Below are positions 1 through 11,090 of a stretch of DNA of 64,000 nucleotides, piece after piece. Positions within the stretch are counted from its first letter, which is position 1; each line of letters begins with the position of its first letter. Origin of the DNA: Callorhinus ursinus (taxonomy: Eukaryota; Chordata; Mammalia; Carnivora; Otariidae); contig NW_020312894.1 in the NCBI RefSeq assembly GCF_003265705.1, positions 4,182,149 through 4,246,148 of the forward strand, in the 5' to 3' direction. The position numbers were made by a program, and so were the translations under genes. The notes under the pieces were generated by a model. That model was not told the DNA's origin and searched no databases. It saw only the letters and a list, made by a program, of their open reading frames with translations.

Positions 1-1111
1 TTATGTTTTTAAAGGAATTTTTCCATTGCTTCTGATTTGTAGAATTTATTGGCAAAAAGTTGTTCACAACTTTTACGTACTATTCTTTTAATAGCTGTGG
101 CATGAGCCATTAATTTATAATATCTTTTCTCTCATTGTTGAGGTTGGTAAATATTTTCTATTTTTTTTTCTGTTTTTCCTCTTTCTTAGTATTGCTCAGG
201 GTTTATTGATTTTATTAATATTTTCAACAAACTAAATTTATCCCTGTTAATTGTTTTTGGTTTGTTTGTTTTCATCTCAATCATTCATCTGATCTTTACT
301 TTTTATTTCCATAGGTAGTTTTGCTTTATTTGCTCTTCATTTCCTAGATTCTTAAGAAGGAAATATCATTGATTTTATACCTTTTTTTGGTAATATATAC
401 ATAAAAAACTACAAATTATGTACTATGTACTGCTTTTTCTGAATTTCAAAAGTTTTGATGTTTGTTTTCACTATAATTCAGTTCAAAATATTTTGTCATG
501 ATTTTTTTCTTCTAACATCTTATTGAGAAGTATATTATTTAATTTATAAATATTTGGGTTTTTAAAATAAATATTGTTATAGGTTTCAAATTAAACTCCA
601 ATTTAGCCAAAGAATATACATTATAAGATTTTCAAACCTTAAAAAATTTAATGGGATTTTATTATTATGGTCCTGCATTTGTTTCCATTAGTGAACATTT
701 CATGGGCATTTAAAAATAATTTCTATTCTCTGATTGTTCAGTGTAGCATTTTATGAATTTCAGTATAAGTACCTTCAAGTATTATTCCATTTAAATTTAC
801 TTTCCTCTGTACAATTGTTGTTGTATATTTTACATATGTTAAAATCTCATAATATAATGTTTAACTTTTTAGTGTAAATAAAGGAAAATAATTTTTCATA
901 TTTACCCATACATTTACCACTTATCTTTTATTTTTATTTTATAGCTACCATTTATAGTACTCTTCATTCCTTCCAGTTTTTCCAAGTTTTGATACTCTCT
1001 CATTATTATTCATGAGGAGCCTCCTTTGTCATTTCCGATTGTGAACCATGCTAGCAACACGCTTACTCCACTCCTATTTCATGGAAAACGTCTTCTTTGC
1101 ATCCTCATTTT

Positions 1112-1329
1112 ATTTTATTTTTTTCTAAAGATTTTATTTATTTATTTATTTATTTATTTATTATTAAAGAGACTGAGAGAGAGAGAGTGCATGAGACAGC
1201 GGAGGGAGAGGGAGACAAGCAGAGCTCCAAGCCTGACCCGGGGCTTGATCCCAGGACCCCAAGATCATGACCTGAGCCAAAACCAAGAGTTTGATGCTCA
1301 ACCAAATGAGCCACCCAGGAGTCCCTTTT
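1112..1329 (-). mobile_element. CanSINE (tRNA-Lys-derived), antisense
   Basis: In antisense order it shows the T-rich tail AAGATTTTATTTATTTATTT, a GA-rich stretch, the B-box region, and the head ending GAGCCACCCAGGAGTCCC. It is flanked by a perfect 12-bp target-site duplication, CATCCTCATTTT, at 1100-1111 and 1330-1341. It therefore inserted by target-primed reverse transcription into the older L1. The tail contains an expanded ATTT run. Confidence 0.95.
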
Positions 1330-1598
1330 CATCCTCATTTTCAAGGACACTTGCCATGGGTATAAAATGAGGGATCGACAGTTTTTGTTTTCATCACTTT
1401 AAAAATGTCATCCCTTTATTCTTTGGCCTTCATTTTCATTTTGTTTTTGTTTTTTTTTTCTGATGAGAAGTCAGTAATCATTACCTATTTTTCTCCATGT
1501 GTTTAATGTACTCTCTTCTTTCACATGACTGCTTTCAAAATTTTTCTTTTTAACTTTGGTTTTCAACAGTTTTACTCTGATGTGCCCAGGTGTATGTA

Positions 1599-1599
<1 letters not shown>

Positions 1600-1629
<30 letters not shown>
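1600..1629. repeat. (TG)n microsatellite
   Basis: About 15 uninterrupted TG units lie inside the antisense L1, a position where older L1s often carry a short TG/CA run. Confidence 0.95.
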
Positions 1630-1634
<5 letters not shown>

Positions 1635-2330
1635 TTTATCCTGCTCGGGGATGTCATATTTCTTAAATCTGTAGATTAATGCTTTCCATTAAACTTGAAA
1701 ATAGTTCAGGTGCTATTTCTCTAATGTCTTCCCCTGACCTAAGTTGTCTCTCCTGTCCTGGGACCTCAGTCGTATACTTATTCCATTGATTGTTATTCTC
1801 CCTCAGGGCACTGAGGTTCTGCTTAATTTTTTTTTTTAATCTTTCTTCACTGTGTTTCTCCGTGTGTAAAATTTCTATTGGTCTGCCTTCCACTTTGTGT
1901 ACACTTTGTTCTCCACTGTCTAACCAGCCAGTTAGCCTGGAAGAATGATCTTTTCATTTCAGATATTTAACTCTTCGGTTTTAGAATTTACCTTCGGTGT
2001 ATTTATTTACAGTTCTCACTTCTCCACTAAGATTCCTCCTCTATTCTCTCTTAATGGACCACTTTGCCTTAAATTTTTCAACATGCTGAACTTTTATTGA
2101 CTGCTTTTCTTTTTGATTATGGGATATATTTTTCATGCTTTTCCTCATAATTTTTGATGGTATGCTAAACATTGTATATGACATCTTGTGAGGAGTATTG
2201 TTAATTGCCTTCATGGTTGTTGAGTTTTATTCTGGCAGGTACCTTAATTACTGGCAGATCCTACTAATTCTGTCAGCTCATCTTTAGTCTTTATAGACTG
2301 ATACATTTTGGGTTTGACTTTCTCCCTCTC

Positions 2331-2424
2331 TCTCCATATACATGTACATACGTACATATATATAAACTGTATGTTTGTTTATAATGTATATCATACATAT
2401 TGTATATGTTTATTTATAATTCCA
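2331..2424. repeat. AT-rich low-complexity junction between two opposed L1 segments
   Basis: This is a TATA/GTAC-rich stretch with short palindromes (for example ATGTACATACGTACAT). It separates the antisense L1 segment on the left from the sense L1 segment on the right. Confidence 0.6.
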
Positions 2425-2863
2425 CCAATACCAAATAATTCAGAACAAATCAAACTATAAAGAATATCTATATGAAGAAAACATTAAAAGTCTGCTGAAA
2501 GATTTAAAAGAAAACATGCTTTATAGTTAGAATGGCAATATAAACAAAATGTAATTTCAATAAAAATTCCAACAGAATTTGTTACCTTTTCAAATTCTAA
2601 GCTTCACAAACATATTGTTATTGTATACATATAAAAATCTGAAGATGACAAATAAATGAGATGAAAAAAAATCTATCCAATTATTATTTGTACTATGAAG
2701 CTGGAGTAAATTAAGTGATTTTGTACTTGGTATAAAAACAGATAAAAACAATGGTGAAAACAGAGTGTAAAAACACTGTAATATGTATATAAATTTAGTA
2801 TATGATAAATGTAGCATTTAAAATCAGAGGGAAAGGCATGGAATATGTAAGAATGAATAAGAA

Positions 2864-3054
2864 GGGCGCCTGGGTGGCTCAGTTGGTTAAGCGACTGCCT
2901 TCGGCTCAGGTCATGATCCTGGAGTCCCGGGATCGAGTCCCACATCGGGATCCCTGCTCAGCAGGGAGTCTGCTTCTCCCTCTGACCCTCCCTCCTCTCA
3001 TGCTCTCTGTCTCTCATTCTCTCTCTCAAATAAATAAATAAAATCTTAAAAAAA
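2864..3054 (+). mobile_element. CanSINE, full length, sense
   Basis: The head GGGCGCCTGGGTGGCTCAG carries the pol III A box (TGGCTCAGTTGG). The B box (GGGATCGAGTCC), a TC-rich body and the tail AAATAAATAAATAAAATCTT plus poly(A) follow. It has a perfect 15-bp target-site duplication, AAGAATGAATAAGAA, at 2849-2863 and 3055-3069. The low divergence and intact duplication indicate a fairly young copy. Confidence 0.97.
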
Positions 3055-3244
3055 AAGAATGAATAAGAAATTTTGTTCCCATACAACTAACCACTTGACA
3101 AAAAAAAAAAAATCAGTCTGAACCCTCAGTTCATTCCCATTATATCAGTGTAAATTTCAAATGGATCACAAATTTAAAGGTGTAATATCCAATTAAAAAG
3201 CCTAGAATAAAATAATGAAGAATTTCATTGTACAGATGAAGTGA

Positions 3245-3396
3245 GAAGGAGCAGGGGGGAGGGGCAGAGGGAGAGAGAGAGAGAAGCAAACTCCCTCCTG
3301 AGCATGAAGCCTGGTGTGGGACTCAGTCTCAGGACCCTGGGATCATGCCCTGAGCCAAAGACAGATGCTTAACAGACTGAGCCTCCCAGGCACCCC
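3245..3396 (-). mobile_element. CanSINE, older truncated copy, antisense
   Basis: A GA-rich body is followed by the antisense head ending GAGCCTCCCAGGCACCCC. The AAATAAAATCTT tail is missing and no clear target-site duplication is visible, so the copy is older or was cut at its 3' end. Confidence 0.88.
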
Positions 3397-3783
3397 TATA
3401 CAAACTTTTTGTTTTGGCATAAAAATTTTTCCAAAATGAAAAGACAAGTAACAAATTCAGGACAAAAAGAATTTACTGCATAAATGGTAAATGCAGATCT
3501 TCCTTTCTTGATATGTAAAGAGCTCTTACATGTCAATTAGAAAAAGTGATAGTCTTACGTACAATTGGGCAAAAGAATTTTATTAATATTTTATGGACAA
3601 AGAAATACTAATGGCTTTTAAACTTCTGATAAAAAGCTTAACTTCACTGTATTAGAAATTGAAATTAAAATGAGATACTATTTTTACCAAATTGGTAAAA
3701 CATTTTAAAATCTTAATACTTTGTGTTGGTGAAGTTGTTTGAAAATAGGCATTTTGTACACTTAATTTTAATGGAGGTGTACA

Positions 3784-3960
3784 TTTTTGCTTCCAGAGAG
3801 AGAGATAGCCAGAGAGGGAACACAAGCAGGGGGAGTGGGAGAGGGAGGAACAGGCTCCCCGCTGAGCAGGGAGCCTGACACGGGGTTCGATCCCAGGACC
3901 CTGGGATCATGACCTGAGCCGAAGGCAGACACTTAACAACCGAGCCACCCAGGCGCCCCA
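3784..3960 (-). mobile_element. CanSINE, antisense
   Basis: The antisense body (GAGAGGGAACACAAGCAGGG) and head (GAGCCACCCAGGCGCCCC) are well preserved and match the arctoid-type consensus. The tail is reduced to a few T residues (about 3784-3792). It sits inside the sense L1 segment. Confidence 0.93.
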
Positions 3961-4380
3961 AGAATATTCATTTTAATATAACAAAAGGGAAGAAAAAACA
4001 GTTGCCCAATAGTAGGGTACTCATTAAATAATTTTTCTTATACCCATAAAATAAAATACAAAAAAATTACATGTTTACAGCTATATGCCATGATACAGGA
4101 CATATCTCAAAGCTGTATCTTCAGTTGAAAGTAGGGAATTCACTACAATATGCATAATATGTTCCATTTGTGTAAATAAGTAAGATCTACATGTGTGCAC
4201 ACACACAACTATGTTTGCACCTGCGTGACAGATACATGAAAAAGTAGAGAGGGATATATCTGACAGTGAAGTTTCATAGCTGGGGAGGGAGGGAGACTTT
4301 CTTTCCCTCTTGTACCCTATTCTGCAGTTTAATTTTTTTCTCACGTGCATAAATCACTTTCCACTCGATATTGTTAAAGT

Positions 4381-5185
4381 GTTATTTATGGGCCCCATTC
4401 CAACTTTGGCATTCCAGGAGGCCATGGTTATGAAATGGTCATGAGGCAGTGAGCTCAGACAGAGTGTCAGTGAGACTTCAGGGCAGTGAGTGTGTCAAAG
4501 CCAGGAGTTAAGAAAACAGCCCGATGTGACTTAGTCTGAGTCACTTAATTTGTTAAACAAGTTACTAACCCTCACCTCGCAGAATTTTTGGAAGTTTTAC
4601 TGTCTGTCGAACTGTTGTAAATCAAGTATTCTGATTCATGTGCTCGTTAGCTTCACTGGTAGAACCCTGACAGTGAAAATATTATGCAAAGTATCTTGAA
4701 GTCTTTCATATGATGGGCATTTCCCACTTATAAGCTGATGAGATATCATTCACACAAGCCACATCTTGGCTCCCACGCTCCACCATGCTTTGGTTCTCTT
4801 TAGGAGAGAATGCTATTCTGAGCTGGACCAACTGCAGTTATGAGATGTTATAAATCTCTTCATACAGAGTATTTATTGGATTCACTGATTAAAAGACACT
4901 AAGTGTAAAACATTGTTTGGTCATTCCAGGACACTGAATTAATCTTTCCTTTGGACAAGAGGGCATATTCCATGACACTTGGGTCTCTCTCCAAGATTTG
5001 TGACCGAACAGCGTAGTGTCTAGCACAACAGCTTTTTCTCCTGTTCCTGACTTTCCAGAGCACTCACTGCAAGTCCACCCTTCACCTCAGCAGGTGCATG
5101 AGCCACACTCAGAAATCCTATGTAGCCCATCCTTAGTCAGTGATGAAAGTGAATATTGACTAGCTTCAATCCACCAGACCTGTCA
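4381..5185. other. Single-copy sequence, no gene recognised
   Basis: I see no repeat head or tail, no splice-bounded open frame and no tandem structure. Base composition is balanced. The reading frames here are short and look like chance. Confidence 0.5.
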
Positions 5186-5305
5186 ATGTTTGCTGCGTGC
5201 TCTGCCAAGTGCCATGGGCTGTGGGGCTCACTCAGAGGAAGGGTACACAGCTCCTGTCCTCAAGGGGACACACATGAAACCCAGTGAGGCAGAGTAACAG
5301 GTGCT
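5186..5305 (-). mobile_element. LINE L2 3'-end relic, antisense (tentative)
   Basis: The order 'changing-size/abundance' core GCGTGCTCTGCCAAGTGCCA, then GGGTACACAGCTCCTGTCCTC, follows the familiar reverse complement of the L2 3' end (CTACTATGTGCCAGGCACTG ... CTGCCCTCATGGAG). It is highly diverged. Confidence 0.5.
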
Positions 5306-6939
5306 ACAGCTGAAGCTGGTTCAGAAACCAGGCCACCTTCTGAAATCTAAGCTGGGCAAGTGCCAACATTAGTGGGTGGTTCAGAAAGCAGTGTGGGGAC
5401 ATGGGGGAGCCCTCAGCTCCGTTCCAGGCTCACCTTATACCTGGGTGTGTCTATTGCAAAGTGAGAGGAGGTGGATTCGGGAGTTTCTGAGCTCTCTGAG
5501 AAAGCCTGTGCTAATGGTCTGGAGGGATGAAGACAGCCTACGGATCACAGGAGCATTCTGTGTCTCCAGTTCTTGAGGCCGAAGAGGGACTTTTCAACCA
5601 TTCCAATCCCGACATCTGGGATGAAGATTCTGGAGAACCACCCCAGTCTGCCGAAGCAGAGGATCTGGGCTTGGGCACAAGCAACTTCCATCTTAATAAG
5701 ACCCCAGGTAATCCTCATGCACACCAGAACCAATGTTCAGAGGCCACAGACCTCAAGTCATCAAAGGCTCATTCCCTCAGCCAGGAACCTGTTCTGGTGG
5801 TAACTTAGCACCCAGTAAACGCCTTCCTTCCGGAGGACAGGAATAACGGGTCGATCTGCTAGCCTGAAGCCCTCTGAGGATGCCCTGAGGTTTGCTTAGA
5901 CGGGAAGGTGGCTCCTAACCTAATCAGGAAAATGCATGTAGAGCGGCAGAAGGCAGGTAAAGAAATGATGAGAGATGAAGCTGGACGTTTGCTTATTTCA
6001 CAAATATTGACGGAGCATATATTATGCGCTAGGCAGCTTTGCATGTGGCCAAGAGCTCTTCCATCTGAAGCCTGGGGCTGCTGAGCCCTGCTCTGCCCCT
6101 TGCACAGTCTGAGGGACAGGAGACCCACAGCCAGCTCACACCGAACAGGTTTGGCCTCTTGGTTCCTGCGGCACAACTGAGTCCCAAGGGTGACTCTGGT
6201 TTGAGTTTCCTTGATCTGCTTTTTTTCCCCTTCTCCTGTTCTTGCCCCTCTGAGTGAAGTGGGCACTTTGAATGTCTGTGTCCCTCTTCACTTAGGATTC
6301 CTTCCAGGTCATTTGGAATTCATTCCTGGGACTTGCTCCAGACAGATTCCCATACCACAGAGTGCTACAAACATGGAGAACCTGCTGGAAAACTCATTGG
6401 CATTCTTATTTCAACAATTTTCTGCAAACTTTATGTTCCCTAAGTTTGCTAGGCGCCCAGAGCTTCATACAGGTCTGATTTGAGGAACAGTAAGTTTTAC
6501 AGAGAAGAGAAAATAGAACAAAAGGGAACACATTGCTTTTGTATTAAGCTGTGGACTTGCTCCCAGCTCTCTTGGAATATGGCATCTTGCATGTAATCTA
6601 TTTGCAAATGGCTCTGAAGTGGTCCAGCATTGTGATGATGTTCTCAGCGCACAGATGCATGAATGAACACCCACCAGTGGTTTGGCTTCTAGTGGCAGAG
6701 GTGACACCAGCTCCCCCCAGGCCGCCCTGCCGAGAGATGGCAAAGTGATAGTCACTCACTTTTTCCACTTCTGGCCAGGTGCTTGGTGCTCATTCTGGCT
6801 TTGTTTTTCCCAAGATGACTTCAGTTTTGATGCTTCCAATTAAGCTTGGCCAAGCTACATCGGCTTATCATCAACGTCACCATCACCATCCAGGGATATT
6901 TCCTGTGTGCCTCTTGCCAACTGTTGCCAATTCCACTAA
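5306..6939. other. Single-copy sequence with faint L2/MIR traces
   Basis: Open frames of up to 135 codons occur on both strands (for example 5859-6266 on the minus strand). None shows recognisable domains, codon bias or flanking splice sites. Around 5990-6060 a diverged L2/MIR-like stretch is visible (TTCACAAATATTGACGGAGC). No gene is called. Confidence 0.45.
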
Positions 6940-7110
6940 TGGTCCTTTACTGTCTGTCATGTGCCAGGCCCTGTGCTAAACTCTGGGCAGACGGCCATGC
7001 ATTGCATCCTAGCTCAAGGAGCCCATGCCGTAAGGAGCAGAGTAATGCAGAAATCCAACATTTCCAAGTAACACAAACTGAGCGATGCCAGAGGGATGAA
7101 CAGGGTGTTA
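6940..7110 (-). mobile_element. LINE L2 3'-end relic, antisense
   Basis: CTGTCATGTGCCAGGCCCTG (about 6953-6972) and the following AAGGAGCCCATGCCG fit the antisense L2 3' end. The boundaries are vague and the copy is old. Confidence 0.55.
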
Positions 7111-7252
7111 TGGGGACAAAAAAGGGATCACTCGGTTCTGGCCTGGGCCAGACATCAAGGGCAGAAGGGTGAGTAAGGATAGACGAGGCAAAGGGAAGCC
7201 ATGAGCTCAGAAAATTCTCCAAAGCTATCTAAGCTTGGGTCCAAGGTCAAGG

Positions 7253-7330
7253 TCAGAAGTTGGTCCATTTCAATTGCAGAAGTTGCAGAAGTTGGAAGAA
7301 GTTGGTCTCTTTCTATTTCAGAAGTTGCTC
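7253..7330. repeat. Imperfect tandem repeat built on AGAAGTTG
   Basis: The octamer AGAAGTTG recurs five times in about 75 bp. It lies inside two longer related units, TCAGAAGTTGGTCCATTTCA at 7253 and AAGAAGTTGGTCTCTTTCTA further right. This is a decayed minisatellite-like duplication in non-coding DNA. Confidence 0.75.
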
Positions 7331-7719
7331 TATTTGTACTTTGGGTCAAGATTAGCGTTGGGACCTGGCTAAGTCCTTGGGTTCCCTCCTATGTGGGCTG
7401 ATTGAGATCAAGGCACGTGGTTTCTCCTAGAAAGAGTCCTCTGGCTTCTGGTGCACCTCAGAAGCCCCTCAAAGAATGTCCTGCTGGCACATCATTCCAC
7501 CCTACCCTACCAAAGGACCCCAGAAACAAGACCTAGGGAATCAGTCTGGCCCAATGTTGGGAGGATCATGGATTCAGATCATAACCCTCTGCCTTTGTTC
7601 TGGTGTCACTGCACAGTTCGGGCCTCTGAATATTCATTTGTTTTAACTCTTCTATTCACTTATTCAACAGACATTTATCAAATACTGATTCACTATGGTG
7701 ACGTGATGCTACGTAGCTA

Positions 7720-7768
7720 GATGAGAGGTAGATAGAGAGATGATTGATAGATAGATGTTAGGTAGATA
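7720..7768. repeat. Degenerate (GATA)n microsatellite
   Basis: Interrupted GATA/GATAG units directly abut the antisense MIR on its 3' side. Confidence 0.8.
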
Positions 7769-7975
7769 ACATTAATTAAGCCCTTATATAAATGTATTAG
7801 CACAGTTCTGGTCACATGAGATTATTTCTTTTTTAATCCTTGCAACCACTTTGTGAAGTAGTTATCCATAAGTAGAGAGGAAAACTGAAGTCCAAAGCAT
7901 CAAGTGACTTCCTTACTCCGCCAGTCAATGGTGAAACCGATTCCACTCCACGGAGCCCTAACTCCCAAGTACGGC
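7766..7975 (-). mobile_element. MIR SINE, antisense
   Basis: In antisense order it shows ACATTAATTAAGCCCTTATA (3' part), TTTTTAATCCTTGCAACCAC, GAGGAAAACTGAAGTCCAAA (core) and the B-box side AACCGATTCCACTCC. The order and spacing match a near-complete ancient mammalian MIR. Confidence 0.8.
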
Positions 7976-8695
7976 CTCTGAGGGGAGGGAGAGGGAGGAG
8001 GGAGTGGAATCTGGGTGGAGTCAGTGGGCAAAAATGCAAATGCAGAAGTTGCATTTGGAGAAATGGCAAGTGGTCCAGTGCAGCTGGTCACAGAGCACAG
8101 ACAGGAAGTAAAGGAATGAAGGCCAGAAAGGTGGTTTCGGGCAGTCCAGGGAGGGACTATGATGCTGCACTCAACATTTCCTATTCTCTTAGGTAGGCAA
8201 GGGAGAGTCAACCGTGGTTTTGAACACAGAACAAAGATATGCTCTAGGGAGATTCGAGCTGGAGTGTGACAGTGCATGCAATTTTGTCTAAAACACTTTA
8301 ATACCAGGATTATATGCAAACCCAAGTAAGATATCTAATATCACACTGTATATGCTGATAAAGAATGCATGGGCCAGGGTGATCTGCTGTGTTTTTATCA
8401 GGAAGCCCATAGTCCAGAGGCGGCTCCCACTGGGATGTCTATCATCTATATCTGAATCAATAACCAATGATCTAATATCTAACACTATCAGTCAGGCTAG
8501 TTTAGCAATTCCAGCATCTTTGTCACTAAACATTATAAAACTTTATTTCTCACCTGTGCAAAGTGTGATGCAGACAGCCTCCTCCACACTGACATTCTGA
8601 TGCTCAGTTTGTGTGGTTTAGTCCAAGAGTCCCCATCAAATAACTAGGTGCTCCTTAATATTTCCCAGGCTAGCTGGGACATCTTTCACATATAG
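7976..8695. other. Single-copy sequence, no gene recognised
   Basis: A purine-rich patch lies at 7981-8010. The minus-strand frame of 141 codons at 7900-8325 starts inside the MIR, so I treat it as chance. Confidence 0.45.
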
Positions 8696-10094
8696 AGAAA
8701 AATGGAAAGGATAATCCGATGATCACCCAAACACTTGCCACATAAACCCAATAATTATTAATATTTTCCACATTTGCTTTATCTCTACCTACTGGTTGCT
8801 ATTGTTCCAGCTGAACCCTTTGAAAATGAGTACAGACATTATGACTGCTTCCGCAAATAAATTGGCACACCATTTTAATTTTGTCCCCAAATTAAGGACA
8901 TTCTCTTACATAAAGACACCATTATCCCAGCTACAAAAGTTAACGATAATTCCCTTCACCTACTGTTTAGACCATACATATTCCCCCAATTCTTCCCAAA
9001 ATGTCTCTTAGGGCTTTCTCTCTCATATAGAAACTCACCAAGGATCATGAATGACTCTGGTTGTCATAACTTCTTAGTGTCTTTTCATCTAGACCAGGCC
9101 TTTCCTCTTTTCTTTGTTAATGACACTGATTTTTTGAAAAGACCATGCTCGCTGTATAATCAAAAGCCCCATTTTTGAGTTTGTTTGATGGCTTCTTATG
9201 GTAGTGTTTAAGATGTTCTTCTATCCCTTGCCTCTCCTGTAAGCTGTGGTTAGGTCTAAAGCCTTGATTCAAGTTCAATGGTTGGCAAAAGTAGTAGAAC
9301 TTCATATGGCTGTATTTCACGGGCACATCATAACTCCCTACCTTATCGATGCTGCTTAAGATAATCACCACCATGTATTTCTATGATAAAGATACCTTTT
9401 TCTTCCTGAGGTCTGTGGGGTGATATTTTGACACTACGTGGTAGATTTCTTACCTAATGGTTTTAGCATCGATTGATAGTTCTTGCTTGAATCAATTATT
9501 TCTTCAGTGAAATAAAAATTGAGATTTTCTTTTAAACAGGAATGATTTCTTCTTATATTTCACCTTTACAAAATGCTACATTGTCCTTTATGATTAAATT
9601 ATTTGGTTTTATAATCCTTGTGTTTTACAGGCTAGTTTCTAATATGTGTTCTCCCCAACAATATAAACAAATCCCCATTTCATAGTTGTTTTTGTGTATA
9701 TAGGTCAGTGTCCTTATTCCTAGAAACAGGGATGAAATTATACGTCTGGTGAGTACATCCTGGCACACTTCCCACCAGGTAGGATGGCCTGGAGACTTCT
9801 TGGCTGGCAGTGTGGCACTGCCCTGCCTTGTGCTGGGCTGGCCTGGTACAGGGGACCCAGCTTTCAGGGGGCTAGCTACAGAATTGGGGGAGCCTGATAG
9901 GTGAATTAGGAAACTTTAATGAATGAGAGAGAAAAAAAGAAAAATGCTGATTGGACCCAATAATTCACAGAATAGTGATCTTTAAAATTCTCTCTGTTCT
10001 TTCTCAAGAAACTATATTTTCTTCTAAAGAAAGAGGGAGGTGCCTCTTAAGGTCACTATTTGTCCTTCTGTTCTTGTCTCTGTGTCTCTCTCAG

Positions 10095-10129
<35 letters not shown>
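10095..10129. repeat. (CA)n microsatellite
   Basis: About 17 CA units sit within the antisense L1 3' UTR, a recurrent microsatellite position for this L1 class. Confidence 0.95.
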
Positions 10130-10132
<3 letters not shown>

Positions 10133-10301
10133 TCTCTCTGGATTTAAAAATGATCATTTATTCAATTTTGGTTTCTGTTACAAATATTATGATCATTTCC
10201 TGATGCTCAAATAATTGTCCCAAATGTGGCCAATGGGAATCCTGTCAAGCTGACCCCTGTGCTTTTGAGACCCGCCTTCATTGTTCTTCAAATACTTTCT
10301 T

Positions 10302-10510
10302 TCTTTTCTCTTTCTCTCTGTCTCTCTCTCTCTTTTTTTTTAGAGAGGGAGGGGTTGGGACGGGAGAGGAAGAGAGGTATTCTCAAGCAGGCTCCACACC
10401 CAGTGTGGAGCCCATCCCAGGGCTCAGTCTCATGACCCTGTTTCATGACTTGAGCTGAAACTAAGAGTTGGTTGCTTAACCGACTGCACCTCCCAGATGC
10501 CCCTCTTGGA
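10302..10510 (-). mobile_element. CanSINE, antisense, diverged
   Basis: A TC-rich/T8 tail is followed by a GA-rich body and the antisense head ending CTGCACCTCCCAGATGCCCC. The short duplication TACTTTCTT at 10293-10301 and 10512-10520 flanks it. The L1 sequence continues across the insertion without loss, which supports the target-site duplication. Confidence 0.88.
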
Positions 10511-11090
10511 GTACTTTCTTACTTGGCAAACGTGTGAGGCCCGGTTTCACCCCCTGCCTCCTTATCTCAGATCTGGAATTAGCCATGGGATCCTATCTTC
10601 GGTAGAAGGGGAAACGGCAGGCGGTCACAGCCCGGACGCTGGGAGTGCTCAATGACACTGGACTCTCCTTTGCCTCGGGGGCCTCTTTGTGGATAAATTA
10701 TGAGTTTACATTGATATTCCAGTTCAAAGTTTACATGGAGGAACGTTAGTGTCTTTGAATTTATGTGTATTTTCTCTTTCATGGAAAGTTTTCACTCCCA
10801 CGTTTTAATTTTATCCTACAATATTATAACATTGTTTCAAAATTTCAATATAAACGTCACTACTAACAATAACAGCCAATAGGCGGAGAGTGGTACTTTG
10901 GTATAGTCTTGATTTACACTTCTCTTATTGTGAGTCTGTTTGCATATGCTCATGGACCATTTTCCTTTCTTTTTCTATGAACTGTCTGCTCATTCTTTTA
11001 CTCTATTTTTTATGAGATCTCTCTAAACAGGGATATACCCCTTTAGTTTCGATAGAAGGTGCAAGTATTTTGTCAATGTGTCTGAATATT

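Larger units (their letters stand above)
1..2330 (-). mobile_element. L1/HAL1-type LINE segment, antisense
   Basis: The + strand reads as the reverse complement of an old mammalian L1. It runs from the early reverse-transcriptase/endonuclease part of ORF2 (about 1-1000), through the ORF1-like part (about 1400-2000), towards the 5' region near 2330. Recognisable landmarks are the endonuclease-side stretch near 470-560 and the ORF1-side stretch near 1460-1640, which includes TTTTACTCTGATGTG. All reading frames are broken, so the element is a fossil. It is interrupted by a CanSINE at 1112-1329 and a TG microsatellite at 1600. The left end lies outside the window. It could be HAL1 rather than a full L1, since the two share this part. 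Confidence 0.7.
2425..4380 (+). mobile_element. L1-type LINE segment, sense (late ORF2 to 3' UTR)
   Basis: The sequence follows the order of the L1 sense strand. It has the ORF2 RT part with CTGCTGAAAGATTTAAAAGA near 2495, the late ORF2 part near 3430-3720 (AAAATGAAAAGACAAGTAAC, then AAATTAAAATGAGATACTA), and a 3'-UTR-like region up to about 4380. There are many stops and frameshifts. It is split by three CanSINEs. Together with the antisense segment at 1-2330 it forms a head-to-head pair that could come from one inverted insertion. Confidence 0.65.
8696..11090 (-). mobile_element. L1M-type LINE, antisense (3' UTR into end of ORF2)
   Basis: The + strand follows the reverse complement of an old L1 3' UTR. 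Landmarks are CCACATTTGCTTTATCTCTA (8768), ATTATCCCAGCTACAAAAGT (8921), TTGCTTGAATCAATTATTTC (9484), TGATGCTCAAATAATTGTCC (10201) and GGCCAATGGGAATCCTGTCA (10228). From about 10840 it resembles the end of ORF2. A more GC-rich block at about 9740-9935 does not fit L1 and may be an insertion. A CA microsatellite and a CanSINE also interrupt it. No intact ORF remains. Confidence 0.65.

Noticed and set aside
2864..2935. Possible tRNA gene from A-box and B-box motifs
   Set aside because: The motifs belong to the tRNA-derived head of a CanSINE with poly(A) tail and target-site duplication.
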